Assembly (NCBI GenBank): GCA_000499405.2 | Contig: HG738137.1 | Span: 14,501,661 to 14,565,660, forward strand | Direction of reading: 5' to 3' | Length of the DNA: 64,000 nt | DNA from: Onchocerca volvulus | Taxonomy: Eukaryota > Nematoda > Chromadorea > Rhabditida > Onchocercidae | Part shown: piece after piece, positions 53,102-64,000 of the stretch | How the letters are laid out: each line of letters opens with the position of its first letter | How positions within the stretch are numbered: position 1 is the stretch's first letter | Translations under genes and position numbers: made by a program | The notes under the pieces: generated by a model | What the model was told of the DNA's origin: nothing | The model's input: only the letters and a program-made list of their open reading frames with translations | Database searches by the model: none

Positions 53102-56100
53102 ATCTCAGTTTTTTATTTGATTAATGGATTGTTTTCAACCGGTGAACTCTTTCTGTGAATTGTAAATAATGTATTGTTGTCGTTATTTTCTTCTCTTTCT
53201 TCTTTTTTTTTTTCTTAAATTTTTCAAATAGCTCTCAATTATAGTAAATCTTTGACTGCTGATAAAAATCTACATGGCAAGAAAATTTTGAGTTTTGGAA
53301 AAATTTCATCCAATTTTCTGATCAGACATTTAAAATCGAAATTTCTTATAAAAACATTAAAAATACTGTATTTGAGATAAAAGTGATAATTGCTATAATA
53401 TTTTTTCTCTTCCATAAGAATATGATCAAATTTCTAATGATTATATTTATTTTTAAGGTTTTAATTAGAGATATATTCATTTTACACTTATAAAATTAAT
53501 TGAAAACGAAACATAATTTGTAGCTTTATTTACGTGAGAATTTCTATTTAAATTTTCCACTGAATTCAGTATAAGCAAAAATGGAAATAAAGATGGACTG
53601 GTGAAGTATGTGGAGAAAGGAAGAAATTATTATCAGTAATATATTTCGATTAAGGACAACCCATGAAATGAATTTGATTGAGTGAAGCAAACATTTTTAA
53701 TTATTTCCTATTTGCAATGTTCTCAATTTTCATTTTTATTATATACATGCTTTAATTCGTTCTTTTCATGAAATTGTGGCACTAAAAATTGGATCAATAT
53801 GCAAACATACTTAAGGTATAAAGCTTAAAAGTAAACTTTTATCAATTTCATTAAATGAAGTTATATATACCTGAGAAAAGTGACGAAATGGATCGTTAAA
53901 GAGAGGGGAAATTTGAGGAGGTATGATTTACGCAAGCAACGCATTCCATTTTGTGAATTCGAAAAAGAAAATAGATCATTAAATTGATGAGAAATGAGGG
54001 ATAAAAGGTATGTTTACAAAAATTTTTAATTTAAAAGGATTGTTGATCGATCGGTATTTACTCATTCGTATACATAATTCAAAGATTTTTATTTACAGAA
54101 TTTTTGATTTTATTACTGTTAGTTAGAATATCGTAAAATTGCAAATAATTGTTATGTGATGATATTCTTATTAATAATTTAATTTTTGTACAACTTTCTA
54201 CTTTGTTAATTAACATTATTATATTTATCAATTATAACGGAATATATTTATCAGTAGTGATAGAAGAATTGTTATTTAATTATGATGTCAGTAAAACTTG
54301 TAATTGATAATATAATAAAATATATGATAATAAACATGCAAATATTTAATTCATTAATTGATTTTGTAATTTATCCTCTGATAATGTTTCTATTTAAAAA
54401 TTATTTTGTTGAACTGATTATTTTTTTTTTTTCACAGTCAAATTTGTTATTAAAATGTTTGCTAAAATTGAAATTCTAAAAATTTCTTAATAAAATGTTT
54501 GCTAAAATTGGAATTGGGATGGATCTTCGGAATGATTCTATTTTACATACGAATCGAATTCAATTTTCAATATATATTATTTTTATCATTTGCTAAAATT
54601 TAAAAAACTTAAATATTTTAAAAGACGGTCTCTTTCTTGGCAATTTTACAATGTTATCAGCAGTTGCAGACAAAAATGCTATTATTCAAGTTTGAAAGAA
54701 GGATGAATAATATGAATGCACTGAAAATATTGGGTGACATCATCTTAGAATTTTTTTTTTTTCTAAAAAAAAATCTTTATTGGAATCCTAAACGAATTTT
54801 TCAAAATCTTCAGTCTATAAATGAATGATATCATTTTAGCATATTTGAAAAGTTATATTTTTTTTTGAAAATTTAATTGCAAATATATTATAACCCATTA
54901 TTCCTGACGAATAATATTTGGTAAAAATAAAATTTTGCATAATTCATTATGTCAATCGAATTTCTAATATCTCAAAAAAAAAAAAATAAATATAAAAAGA
55001 AAGTAAAAATAAAAGACTTTTTAGTTTTATTTTTGGAAATCATAAAAATAGAAAAAAAAAAAATTATTAATCATTTAATTCTTTCAAAATTATCGATCGA
55101 AAATTCAGTTTCTTACATTAGTAAGTGTTTGATGGGAATGATTCAACAATAAACAATAATTCGAAACGATAGATTTTTTTCCAACATTTTTTTGTAGTGA
55201 TCAATTATTTTTTTTTTTTTTTTTAGCCTATTATTTTCTTACCAATCATGAATATTATATTTTATATTATCTTATGCCATGTATATTATATCGTATATTG
55301 CTTAATCCAAATAAAAAATTTGCTATTTTCTGCTTAAATTTAAAAAAAAATTCATGCATAAAAATTTTTTCAATATGTATTAGTATAATATATTTTAGGT
55401 AAATTAATGTATTTTTATTAACTCAAAAAATTTTTATGCCAAAATTGCATGTCAAAACTTTTCAAACTTTTAATAAAATCATGTAAAAAATGCTTAAAAT
55501 CCAAGTAAATTATGTGTCTCCTATTTTTAAATCTATTTTTTTTTTTTCGAAAATTCAAATCATTTTACATTCTCATACACAAGCATAGATACACACACAT
55601 ATAAAAGCATTTCCAGCAGTAATTTCAAATTGTTATCATCAATAGCTGATATGATAATTGGCTATAAAAAATTACAAAATTTCAATACCATTCAATTAAT
55701 CAATTAATCAATCAATCAATGGGCTAGACAGTTAATCAACCGATCAATTACAGACTTGTTGAGATGATTTATCCAATTTCTAATGAAATTAAAAGAAATA
55801 ATTTTGGTAATAATTCCTAGTAGATAGAAATGTGATATTTGCAAATGTCTAAATGATAAATTCAGTAAATGTCATAATATTATTATTTTGTCAACTATGT
55901 ATTTTCATTTCTTTTAATTGGTAGCTCATTAATTAATAATTTCCAAAGATGGTTTGATCATTTGTGAATTAATCATTTTTTACTTTTAGCAAGGAAAATA
56001 TTTAATATCAACTATCAATTACTAAAAATATCGTTATATAAATACAGCATAAAATATTTTCAATAATTTATAGCAAAATAGTATTTTAATTTAATTTCCC

Positions 56101-56780
56101 AAGTTATACATGACACTTAAAATGCAATACTTATGATTTAAGTTTGTACTTTTTTTAAAACTACGCATTTTGTGATATATTAATTTTTAAATTTGCATTT
56201 TTTTTAAATTATGCATTTGTGATATAAAAATCATTTTGAATAATTATAAGTCAGTTTTTTTTTTTTCTTTTTTTTTTCAAATATAATCTTCGACCAATGT
56301 TAATAACAGCATGTATGGAATAAAAATCATTATAAACAATTTCAATAATAAATAAATTTATTAATTTTACAACTGACGAAATCAAATTTTTTTCCTAACT
56401 AATAATTATGGTAGCAGCAATTTAAATTGTTGTAATTGCAAAATATTAATAAAAATGAAAAATAAAAAGAAAGGTAAATTAAATTTAAATAAAAGTCTGA
56501 AAAAAAAGTGAAATAATAAGGAAGTGTATTGTTCTCCAACAAGAAAAGCTTTGGAATTTATTCGATTTTTGACTTTTCAGATGTTAAATAAATATTTTAA
56601 CATTTTATTTTTATTGCCTCGTGTTGTTGCTACTTAAAATATTGGTATAAAAACATTCATATTTGAATTAAATCTAACTAAATAAAACTGAATGAATTTT
56701 TTTTCTCGAAATTTCTTTTGCATGGCTAATCTTTATTTATGTTTTTATTTCAAATTTTCATCAAAACATAATATTTATGC

Positions 56781-56940
56781 GATTATTATTATTGTTATTG
56801 TTAATAATAATATTATTATCATTGTTATTGTTAATAATAATATTATCACTATTGTTATTGTTACTGTTATTGTTATTATTATTATTATTATCACGATTAT
56901 GATTGATTATCATTGATATTACCATTACTATTACTATCAC
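56781..56940. repeat. (ATT/GTT)n compound microsatellite
   Basis: Compound trinucleotide repeat of ATT, GTT and AAT units. It yields poly-isoleucine or poly-asparagine frames on the two strands, which are artefacts. Confidence 0.95.
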
Positions 56941-57351
56941 CAAAAGATTAGGAAAGGAATAAAATTTGTTTTTTTTTTTTCCATTTTAAATCGAAGCATT
57001 TTTTTTCATATTTTGCATTGCCAACAATAGATGCTAATAGGAAGAACTAAAATTTGTTCTAAACTGAACAAATATCGGAAAATCTTTTGCTTTTCTTTCT
57101 TGTAGTTGCAGCTGCTTAACTTTTAGAAAATGAACTTTAAAAAAATTTTTTTTTCATTTTATATATCTTATTTGTTTTATCGCAAAATTTTTTTATTTTT
57201 GATAAGTTTTTAAATTAAATACCATTATCACCATTTATTTTTATTAAAATAAATATAATAATGATAGATATAAAATTATCCGAAATTCGCCATTATCAGT
57301 GTATTTTTGTTACTGATTAAACAACGATTTCCCAAAAATGACGGAGCAAAC

Positions 57352-57380
57352 AATAATAATAATAATTATTATTATTATCA
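57352..57380. repeat. (AAT)n / (ATT)n short palindromic microsatellite
   Basis: AAT units run into ATT units, forming a self-complementary stretch just before the Helitron copy 2 region. Confidence 0.85.
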
Positions 57381-58098
57381 CTACTATCACTTATATTTTT
57401 ATAATAGTTATTGTTATTATCATTATTTATATAAATAAAAATGTATATCGTTGCTGTGGATTGCCACGTAACTTTGCAATCTCCACTTGATTGTTTTTAA
57501 AATTTGATACAATCTTGCATTCCAATAAACACTCTTTTTATACAGATATACTTTTTCTTTTTTTATTTCTCACGCCCATGAAGGTAAAAGTAAGTAAGCA
57601 AACTGAATTTTTTACCCACGTCTTACATCATGCCTTCTAAGCGAACAATGTTTATTGACTATGTCTTCATCAACGGACTGAATCTATTGGCCATGCTTTA
57701 CTTGATGCATTTACCGTGCCTATTTCCTGCATTCATTTTTGCACAATAATTCAAGTTCTTCGCCGATTGATTTGAAATACAGCGTTGCATTCAAATAAAC
57801 GCCTGCTTAAGCTTTTTCGTTTATTTGTTGTTCTGAGGAATTTAGTTGCGTTGCAGAAATGTCGAAATCATGACAGTGTATAATGAAATATTTCGTTCAA
57901 GCAATTTATGGATTATCGCTTTACTTCTAATATAAGGTCATGTCTTGAATTGCCTCCTTGTCTAAAATTTTGTTGTTCATTTTGACAGAACGTTTCAAAT
58001 TTTTACCCGTTGATTTGAAATTTTGACACAACGTTGGATTTAAATAGCGCGCCTTTCCATATAAATATACTTACCTTTTTGTGTATCTTCATAAGGAT

Positions 58099-58200
58099 AA
58101 ACATGTTTCCTTCAAAAAGCTCCGATTACGAAGAAACATGTTTCCCGCCAAAACGCCGTAAGGGCAAACATTTTTCCCGTCAAAATGCTTCGATTGACAG
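58099..58200. repeat. Three tandem units of about 34 bp in Helitron copy 2
   Basis: Units begin AAACATGTTTCC, AAACATGTTTCCC and AAACATTTTTCCC at 58099, 58134 and 58166. Each continues with CAAAA and a variable end. Confidence 0.75.
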
Positions 58201-58394
58201 ATAAACAAAGTGAGATCAACCAATCATAAGGCGACATATTGGAGATCAAAAAAGGAGGAGGAGGAGCTCCAAAAGGATTGAAAAAATTCGGATTTTGGAG
58301 CAGAAGCATCTTATTTCACAAGTTAGTTAATGAGCATCAGTGTTCGTTACGAAAGTATTCACAACGACCCCAGCAATCATTTGCGAAATGCTGT

Positions 58395-59342
58395 TGTAAA
58401 TGACGATAATACAACTAACATTGCAAGACTAACGATTCTGCCATCTTTACACGCAGGCAGTCAATTTCATATGCATGAATACGCTTAAGATGCAATTGCA
58501 TAGGTTCGCTAATACGACTTCCAGATCTACAAAATCGCTTACTTCCTATGCAATCGCCGATGGATGGGCATGACATCACAGCACGTATTTTAAGACAGAA
58601 GTTGAAATCGCTGATGGATTTCATGGTGATTGCATGGTGGGTCTATGCACTGCTGAATTCATTCAGCGAATGACAAAAGAAAGAATTGCCACACACATAC
58701 ATTAATCTGGCTCTATAACAAAATAACTTCAAACGAGGTCGATGATGTAATATGTGCTGAAATGCCAGATATCGATATCGATAAGGATTTGCATGAAGCT
58801 GTGACGAAAAATATGATACGTAAATCATGCGTTGTAGGCAGTCATATGCAAGTTCGTCAAACACTCATGTGGATGCAGATGAAGTGGTTAATTATCTAAC
58901 AGAATATTTGGATTCATTCGATCTGTCAGAGATGCCATCGCAAGTGCCGCAATTGAAAATCGACTGCCAATCATCATGCTGTAAAATATCAACCAGTCAA
59001 AACATTACGATCGTACGCAACTTGCTGTAAAAAAAATTAATGAGCAATGTCGTAGAAGCAACAAACTTGCAGGACCTTTCAAAGATAAAGATTGCTCACG
59101 TTGCTATGATTCCAACGGATATGCCATTTTAATTTAAGAGATTGCTATTCGACTAGCGTTTGCATTCTACATCAACAAAACTCAGGATCAATTCTAGAAT
59201 TGTGCGTTTAAATCTAGAGACAGATTGCTTCTCGCATGGACAATTATATGTTGCGTATTCTAGAGTTGGCAAACCAGATAATCTCTCTATCTATACAGAC
59301 AATGGAACAACAAAAAATATTGTATACCAACAATCATTGTGA
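58395..59342 (+). pseudogene. Helitron Rep/helicase remains with a large internal deletion
   Basis: Pieces of the Helitron protein in order. At 58421-58500 there is part of the Helitron_like_N (Rep) region (ILPSLHAGSQFHMHEY, then stops). At 58741-58818 there is the later Rep-region motif DDVICAEMPDIDIDKDLHEA. Then, from about 58850, helicase C-terminal sequence (NYLTEYLDSFDLSEMP) runs through the end signature ETDCFSHGQLYV.YSRVGKPD (59211-59290), with a stop at 59341. The catalytic HUH/tyrosine part and most of the helicase, including Walker A and B, are missing. Frameshifts and stops are present. Confidence 0.82.
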
Positions 59343-59388
59343 AATTAATTTTCCCAAACATTAGAAACGTGTGCTTTCTATTTTCTTT

Positions 59389-59416
59389 CTTTTTTTTTTT
59401 TTTTTTTTTTTTTTTT
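59389..59416. repeat. Poly(T) tract inside Helitron copy 2
   Basis: A T run of about 28 nt between the helicase stop and the tail repeat of the element. Confidence 0.9.
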
Positions 59417-59712
59417 CATTTAACCAAGCTGAGCTACAGCAATGAAAATTATGTAAAAACATGCTCATATTTGAATGCAACGTTATGACAGAATTTCAAA
59501 AAGATAGGTAAAATTTTTGGAGATCTTAGAGTTTGAACTAATATAGATAAAGTGTGTGTTTTAGAAATCTCGGAGATCTAAGATTTTGAGCGAAAGAACA
59601 TTTACGTTTTATTTATATAGACTGGTTCGAAACGACATGTGAAACATGACCGACACCGATAGAATTACTGAATTGGCCATGCTAAGCATGGTGATTGGTT
59701 ACGTAGTAGTGG

Positions 59713-62700
59713 TTAATAATTTTAAAATAATGAAATATCAAGTTAATAGGTCGAAAATTTGCAGAAATTTACGGAAAAACCGTCTAAAATGAATTGCTAC
59801 TACTATTTTATTATTATTGAAAATGAAATTTACAAGTTTTTCGAAAATTTCAATTTATATTTTCTTGGCATCATTTCGATTATTCTCATACAAATGATAC
59901 AGTATATTGTGTGCTTTTAAGCATAGCCTTTTTTGCGCAATAATAATAGTTTGTTGCATGAATTAACTTTAATTTAGATTATCGTACGCTTCCTTGAATT
60001 ATCGTTTATCTATTTCCTCATTATTTCAGTTGAAAATCTCAATCATCGATAACTGAGAGAACTATAGAAAATAAATTCTCCTAAATCGAAATTTTTCCTA
60101 TTTTCGCTTTTTTTTTTCTTCCCCAGTGATTTAACTTAAAATTAAGAAAATAAGATTTAAAAAATTACTTTCACTACAATTAAAGATATATTCAGAAATG
60201 GCTGTTCTTTAATTTTTCCGAGAAAAGGGAGTTTCGTAAATATAAAAATTTGCTTTTTTTTTTTTTGGTGTGAAAGATTACGAATTTTTTCAATTATAAT
60301 CGAATTAAAAATAAGAAAAAAAAAACAGTGAGAAAAAGAATAATGATAGTAACTGATAATTGTATTCATTGTGAATAAATCTTTTTTTCCTGAAATATTT
60401 CGCATTAGTTGAAATATTCTATAATAATTATAATATCGGTAATTTCGTTCAGTATTTTTCGTCATATTTTGTTCCTTTTAATATTTAATATTTATATATA
60501 TTGCATTTTTTATCTTTATATTTATTTTTGGCACTTATTATTTGCTGTTGTTTTTATTACTTTTATAATTTTTTTTTTTCATTTACTTAATATTTTATTG
60601 CTCTTATTATTCTTTCACGGTTTTTTTATATGTTTGGCGCATTTAAATTTGTCAAAACATCATTTTGAAATGCATTTTTTTTAGATTATTTAAACAGAGA
60701 GCAATTGTAGACGATGAATAGAAATGTAAATACTTAAAGAAGCAAAATGGTATTTAAATAAATATAAGTATAAAATGGTACTTGTCGATAAAATAACTGA
60801 AAGAATTTTCAAAAATATTTCAAATGAAGTAATTATTTCGAAAAGAATGGATTAATTTATAATTATCATTTAGTTTAATTACTCATTTAAATCAGAAAAT
60901 AATGTTAAGACTTAAGACTTTTATATGAACTTCCGAATATGTTGTCTTAAATTTAGAAATAATTTCCTAAAGAAATCCATAACTCCAATAACTTAATCCA
61001 ATAATTTAGATTGATCATAATGAATATCATTTTTTACCTAGTTATTATCTTTTTTTTTTTTTTTTGGTTTTGTTCTGAAAGAAGACGAAGAATTATAAAT
61101 TAATAATCAAAAAGAGAAATGATTAAAGTAATATGAAGAAATTAAAAATAATTTTAAATAATTGACTTTCACAATATTTAAATTTTCAACTTATATTATC
61201 CACAAGGATTAACAATACATTCTGCCGAACGAAATATAAATAGAATTAATGTAAAACCCTATAATTAATAGTGAAATATATTTACCGTTTTTAATATTTA
61301 AAACTTACGTTACTAAAAATATCAACAAAAAAAAGTATATATATTATGATTAAAATTTAAATTATCAAAAATTTCATTTCTAATTATTAAAAATATTACT
61401 TTCGGCGCTTATAATTTGCATTATTGAAATGAAATTCAATGGATACAACAATCATAGCTTAAAGAGATCATATTGATCATACTTACAATAATCTGATTAT
61501 GTGAAAAATTTTGTTTTGATATTTTAATATAATTTATATAAACAGGATTATGGTATACATACCGTAAGAGATAGGTGTAAATTTTTGATTAATTTACATT
61601 TTCAAATCATATCAGTTCTGTGATCAACCTTTCGCCTTATTTTAATATTTTTTCATTACTATTATAAATGATTCCTTGAAATACTAATAATGTCTGATAT
61701 TTTTTCCTTTTTATTTAAAAAAAAAAATTAAAAGGTTGATTAGATTTATCAAATAAAAGTTATTATAGAAAAAAAAAAAAAAAACTATTATTTTTTTTCG
61801 CTTTTTTAACTACTCTTAATTAATAACAGAATGCTTAAATTTCAATGATCATTTAATTATACAACATTATTATGTTATTTTAAGCATTTGCAAATTTTCT
61901 TCATTAAAACAATAATGCACTGATTTATTGTTTGCGACAATTGTACAAATCTTCAGGCTACCGATGAACTTTTTTCACTCTTGTCGAATAATCTCATATC
62001 TTTAAATTTCCATGATAGTTATACAGCATCAATCATGCTATCAGTATTTTATCACCAAGATAATAACTATTTTCAAGTTCATTTTTTTTTGTTTAATGTA
62101 TCATTAATTTTATTCATTTATCAATTAATATGTGCTCATTTTTCATCCTCTTTCTCCTTATCTTTAATTTATTTGCAAAAAAAAAAAAAAAAGTTATCCA
62201 TTGTCTTCCAGAAATGAAAAACTTAAGTTTTACAATAGTAATATCGACTTCAAATATCTCACATTTAAATATAACGAAAATATCGGTATCAGGAATTTCA
62301 CATAAAAATACATACATAAATATTTCACTTATTTTTCCTATTAAAGTTATAACAATCATTTCATAGCATATTTTTATCATTCAATCACTTATTCTATCAG
62401 CTAATCAATTTATCTATCAATTGATAAGTTTATCGGCCAGACTAAGCTTCTCATCATTCTTATTCAGTTTTTCGAGTCTTTTTGTAACATTTATTCGCCA
62501 TCGAATATTCGTCATTCGATGACATGTATTTGATATCATTTCATGAAACCTTAAGTATATCCTCAACGAAATTCGAAATAGTGCTGTAAATTCAAATTTG
62601 ATTGGTGAAAAGAAATCTTATTAATTCAATGCAATTTTTGCTCGAAAAGTCTTTCTTCTATTAAATTAAATTGAATAAATAGAAAGATTTCAATTTAACT

Positions 62701-64000
62701 TATAAATAATCCTAACATTTATCAAAAAAAAAAAATAATAATAATAATTCTCCAAATCTTTGAAATAATTATTTCTTTTTTGAAAAAATTATCCATTTAA
62801 ACAATTAAAATAATAAATGCATCACTAATCTATTATAATAAAAATCACCACTTCTTAAGCGATAATTTTATTTTCACTTATTTGTAAATTTGTCGTCCAA
62901 ACCTATCTAAAACCATACATTTATTCTTCCTATCTCAAATTAAACAAAAAAATTCTAATATTCTATTGGATAATTAATCGTTTCATCTGTTTCCACAACA
63001 GTGTCGACGAACTTGTATTCTTTCAGATTCCGAAACAAAAAAAAAAAATTTTTGGAAATAAGCGATCGAAATGTTAATGATTTTTTCAGTTTACTAAATT
63101 AAAGTTGGGATTAAGAAAATTTCTCTTTTAAACTTCTTTTTTCCCCAAAAAGAAAAAAAGAAAAAACACACACATACACACATGAGACTTTGAATTTTTC
63201 TCTTTGAAGTTAAGAAATGCAAACTTTTTCTTCTTTCATCACAATACCTGAAACTTTTAAATCCAGTTTTAAAATATTATCACCATAGAAGTTTAAATTA
63301 CTTACACAATGCTGAAGAAGCACAAGGATATGTTATATGACTATTTTGACAACTTGGCTCAATTTCTTAGCTATCTGAAACGAATTCAAATTTAACAAAT
63401 TCGACTAAATACTTTTTTCCGTTTTAATTTTAATTGTTTAGTTGGTTTTATTTTAAATATTCACCAATTAAGTCATCGTCAATTCAAATCGGATCTAATT
63501 GTATGTAGTTGATTGCCTAAATAGCTAAGAATGTAATCTTTAAATGCATGACGAAAATTTGCTGAATATTTTAAAATATTTTAGATAAATTATTTGAAAT
63601 TATTTATCTATTTTTCTGAAATTATCAAATTAAAAATGGAGAAAAAAACGAAGATAATTTGCAAAAATAACGAAATTTGGGATGAAATTTGCATAAAGTC
63701 AAATTTTTTTAATTTTCAACTAAATTAAAAAACAGAAAAGGCGGAAAATAATAATGCATTTATCAGAAATCCTTTTTCTCTTATTTTACATTATTTTCTT
63801 ATCATCTGTTTAATTTATTCGTTCCATTCATAGCTTTATTTTTTTCTTTTTCCTTTAAAAAAAATTTTTAATGATAAACAATAGTTTTTGTTTGACAAAA
63901 TTTATAAAATTATGATTTTTGATTTTTTTTTAAACAGCGTTTAATTCAATTTTAGATAATTTTTATTTCATGATTGATTATTTCTGGACTATCAAGATAA
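59713..64000. other. AT-rich intergenic region
   Basis: No exon supported. Several poly(A)/poly(T) runs occur (for example near 61050 and 62180). Open frames near 60.2-60.7 and 62.0-62.4 kb overlap each other on opposite strands and consist of AT-rich codons. A short Helitron-derived fragment lies at 62975-63020. The next gene to the right is outside the window or has no recognisable exon here. Confidence 0.6.
62975..63020. mobile_element. Short Helitron-derived fragment
   Basis: About 45 bp containing CGTTTCATCTGTTTCCACAA and GTGTCGACGAACTT. It closely matches part of the helicase region of copy 1 at about 35182-35226, which reads CGTTTCATCTGCTTCCACAA and ATGTCGACTTACTT. Both are shown on the plus strand. 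Flanks do not match, so this is an isolated scrap. Confidence 0.65.

Larger units (their letters stand above)
53102..57480. other. AT-rich intergenic region after the SMYD gene
   Basis: No coding exon supported. It holds many poly(A)/poly(T) runs and microsatellites at 56781-56940 and 57352-57380. Open frames near 54.3-55.1 kb are composed of AT-rich codons with no family resemblance or splice partners. An AATAAA lies at about 53586, far from the SMYD stop codon, and is only a weak candidate for its 3' end. Confidence 0.6.
57490..59712 (+). mobile_element. Decayed Helitron (copy 2)
   Basis: Rolling-circle transposon remnant in plus orientation. The left part (57.49-58.05 kb) has three spaced copies of a TTTGAAATTTTGACACAACG-like motif, followed by a short tandem repeat (58099-58200), coding remains (58395-59342), a poly(T) run (about 59389-59416), an inverted copy of the same motif (59468-59500), and a pair of hairpins (about 59621-59712). 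The tail downstream of the helicase matches that of copy 1 in order. Both ends are estimates. Confidence 0.75.

Noticed and set aside
56692..56943. Overlapping frames of Ile/Val and Asn repeats
   Set aside because: Translations of the ATT/GTT compound microsatellite on the two strands.
60157..60684. Opposing open frames near 60.4 kb resembling membrane segments
   Set aside because: Hydrophobic only because of poly(T)-rich codons. Both strands are open, there are no motifs, and no splice partners.
1..64000. CRISPR arrays, bacterial operons or a Wolbachia-derived insert
   Set aside because: No regular spacer-repeat array, no long intron-free bacterial frames and no bacterial gene families were seen; the genes have nematode-type introns.

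Overview
The window is nuclear DNA of a nematode, most likely a filarial or other spirurid worm. It is very AT-rich, with long homopolymers and simple repeats. Its protein-coding genes are cut into many small exons with GT donors and TTTCAG/TTTTAG acceptors. Species cannot be assigned from the sequence alone. Exon models here were built by hand from reading-frame continuity, splice consensus and remembered family sequence; no search was run.

Layout. 1-3396: AT-rich intergenic DNA with simple repeats. 3397-14025 (minus): a multi-exon zinc-finger gene that I do not recognise by name; its extreme 5' end is not placed. 15057-15340: an isolated GC-richer, coding-looking island of unknown identity. 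16827-28537 (minus): a 21-exon TMF1/ARA160-type golgin (739 aa), every exon junction in phase. Inside its intron 15, on the same strand, lies a one-exon PDK1-like kinase without a PH domain (20572-21552). 29347-29420 (plus): tRNA-Asn(GTT). 31439-43511 (minus): meiotic MutS homologue MSH4 (21 exons, 837 aa). The intron that splits its Walker A motif holds a decayed Helitron. 43.6-47.6 kb: a 4 kb divergent intergenic region. 47672-53101 (plus): a SMYD-type MYND/SET protein (11 exons, 445 aa as read). 53.1-64 kb: mostly intergenic DNA with microsatellites, a second decayed Helitron (about 57.5-59.7 kb) and a roughly 45 bp Helitron scrap at 63 kb.

The three large minus-strand genes lie head to tail. 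The SMYD gene diverges from MSH4. The genes show no obvious shared pathway: MSH4 acts in meiotic crossing-over, TMF1 in Golgi tethering, the PDK1-like kinase in AGC-kinase signalling, and the SMYD protein in lysine methylation.

The most interesting signal is the kinase exon nested in TMF1. Its acceptor is in the same phase as the next TMF1 exon, so it could be either a separate (possibly trans-spliced) gene or an alternative last exon that would make a golgin-kinase fusion. Other leads are the Helitron inside the MSH4 ATPase intron, two GC-AG introns, unusual ATPase and SET motif residues, and shared twin terminal hairpins on the two Helitrons.
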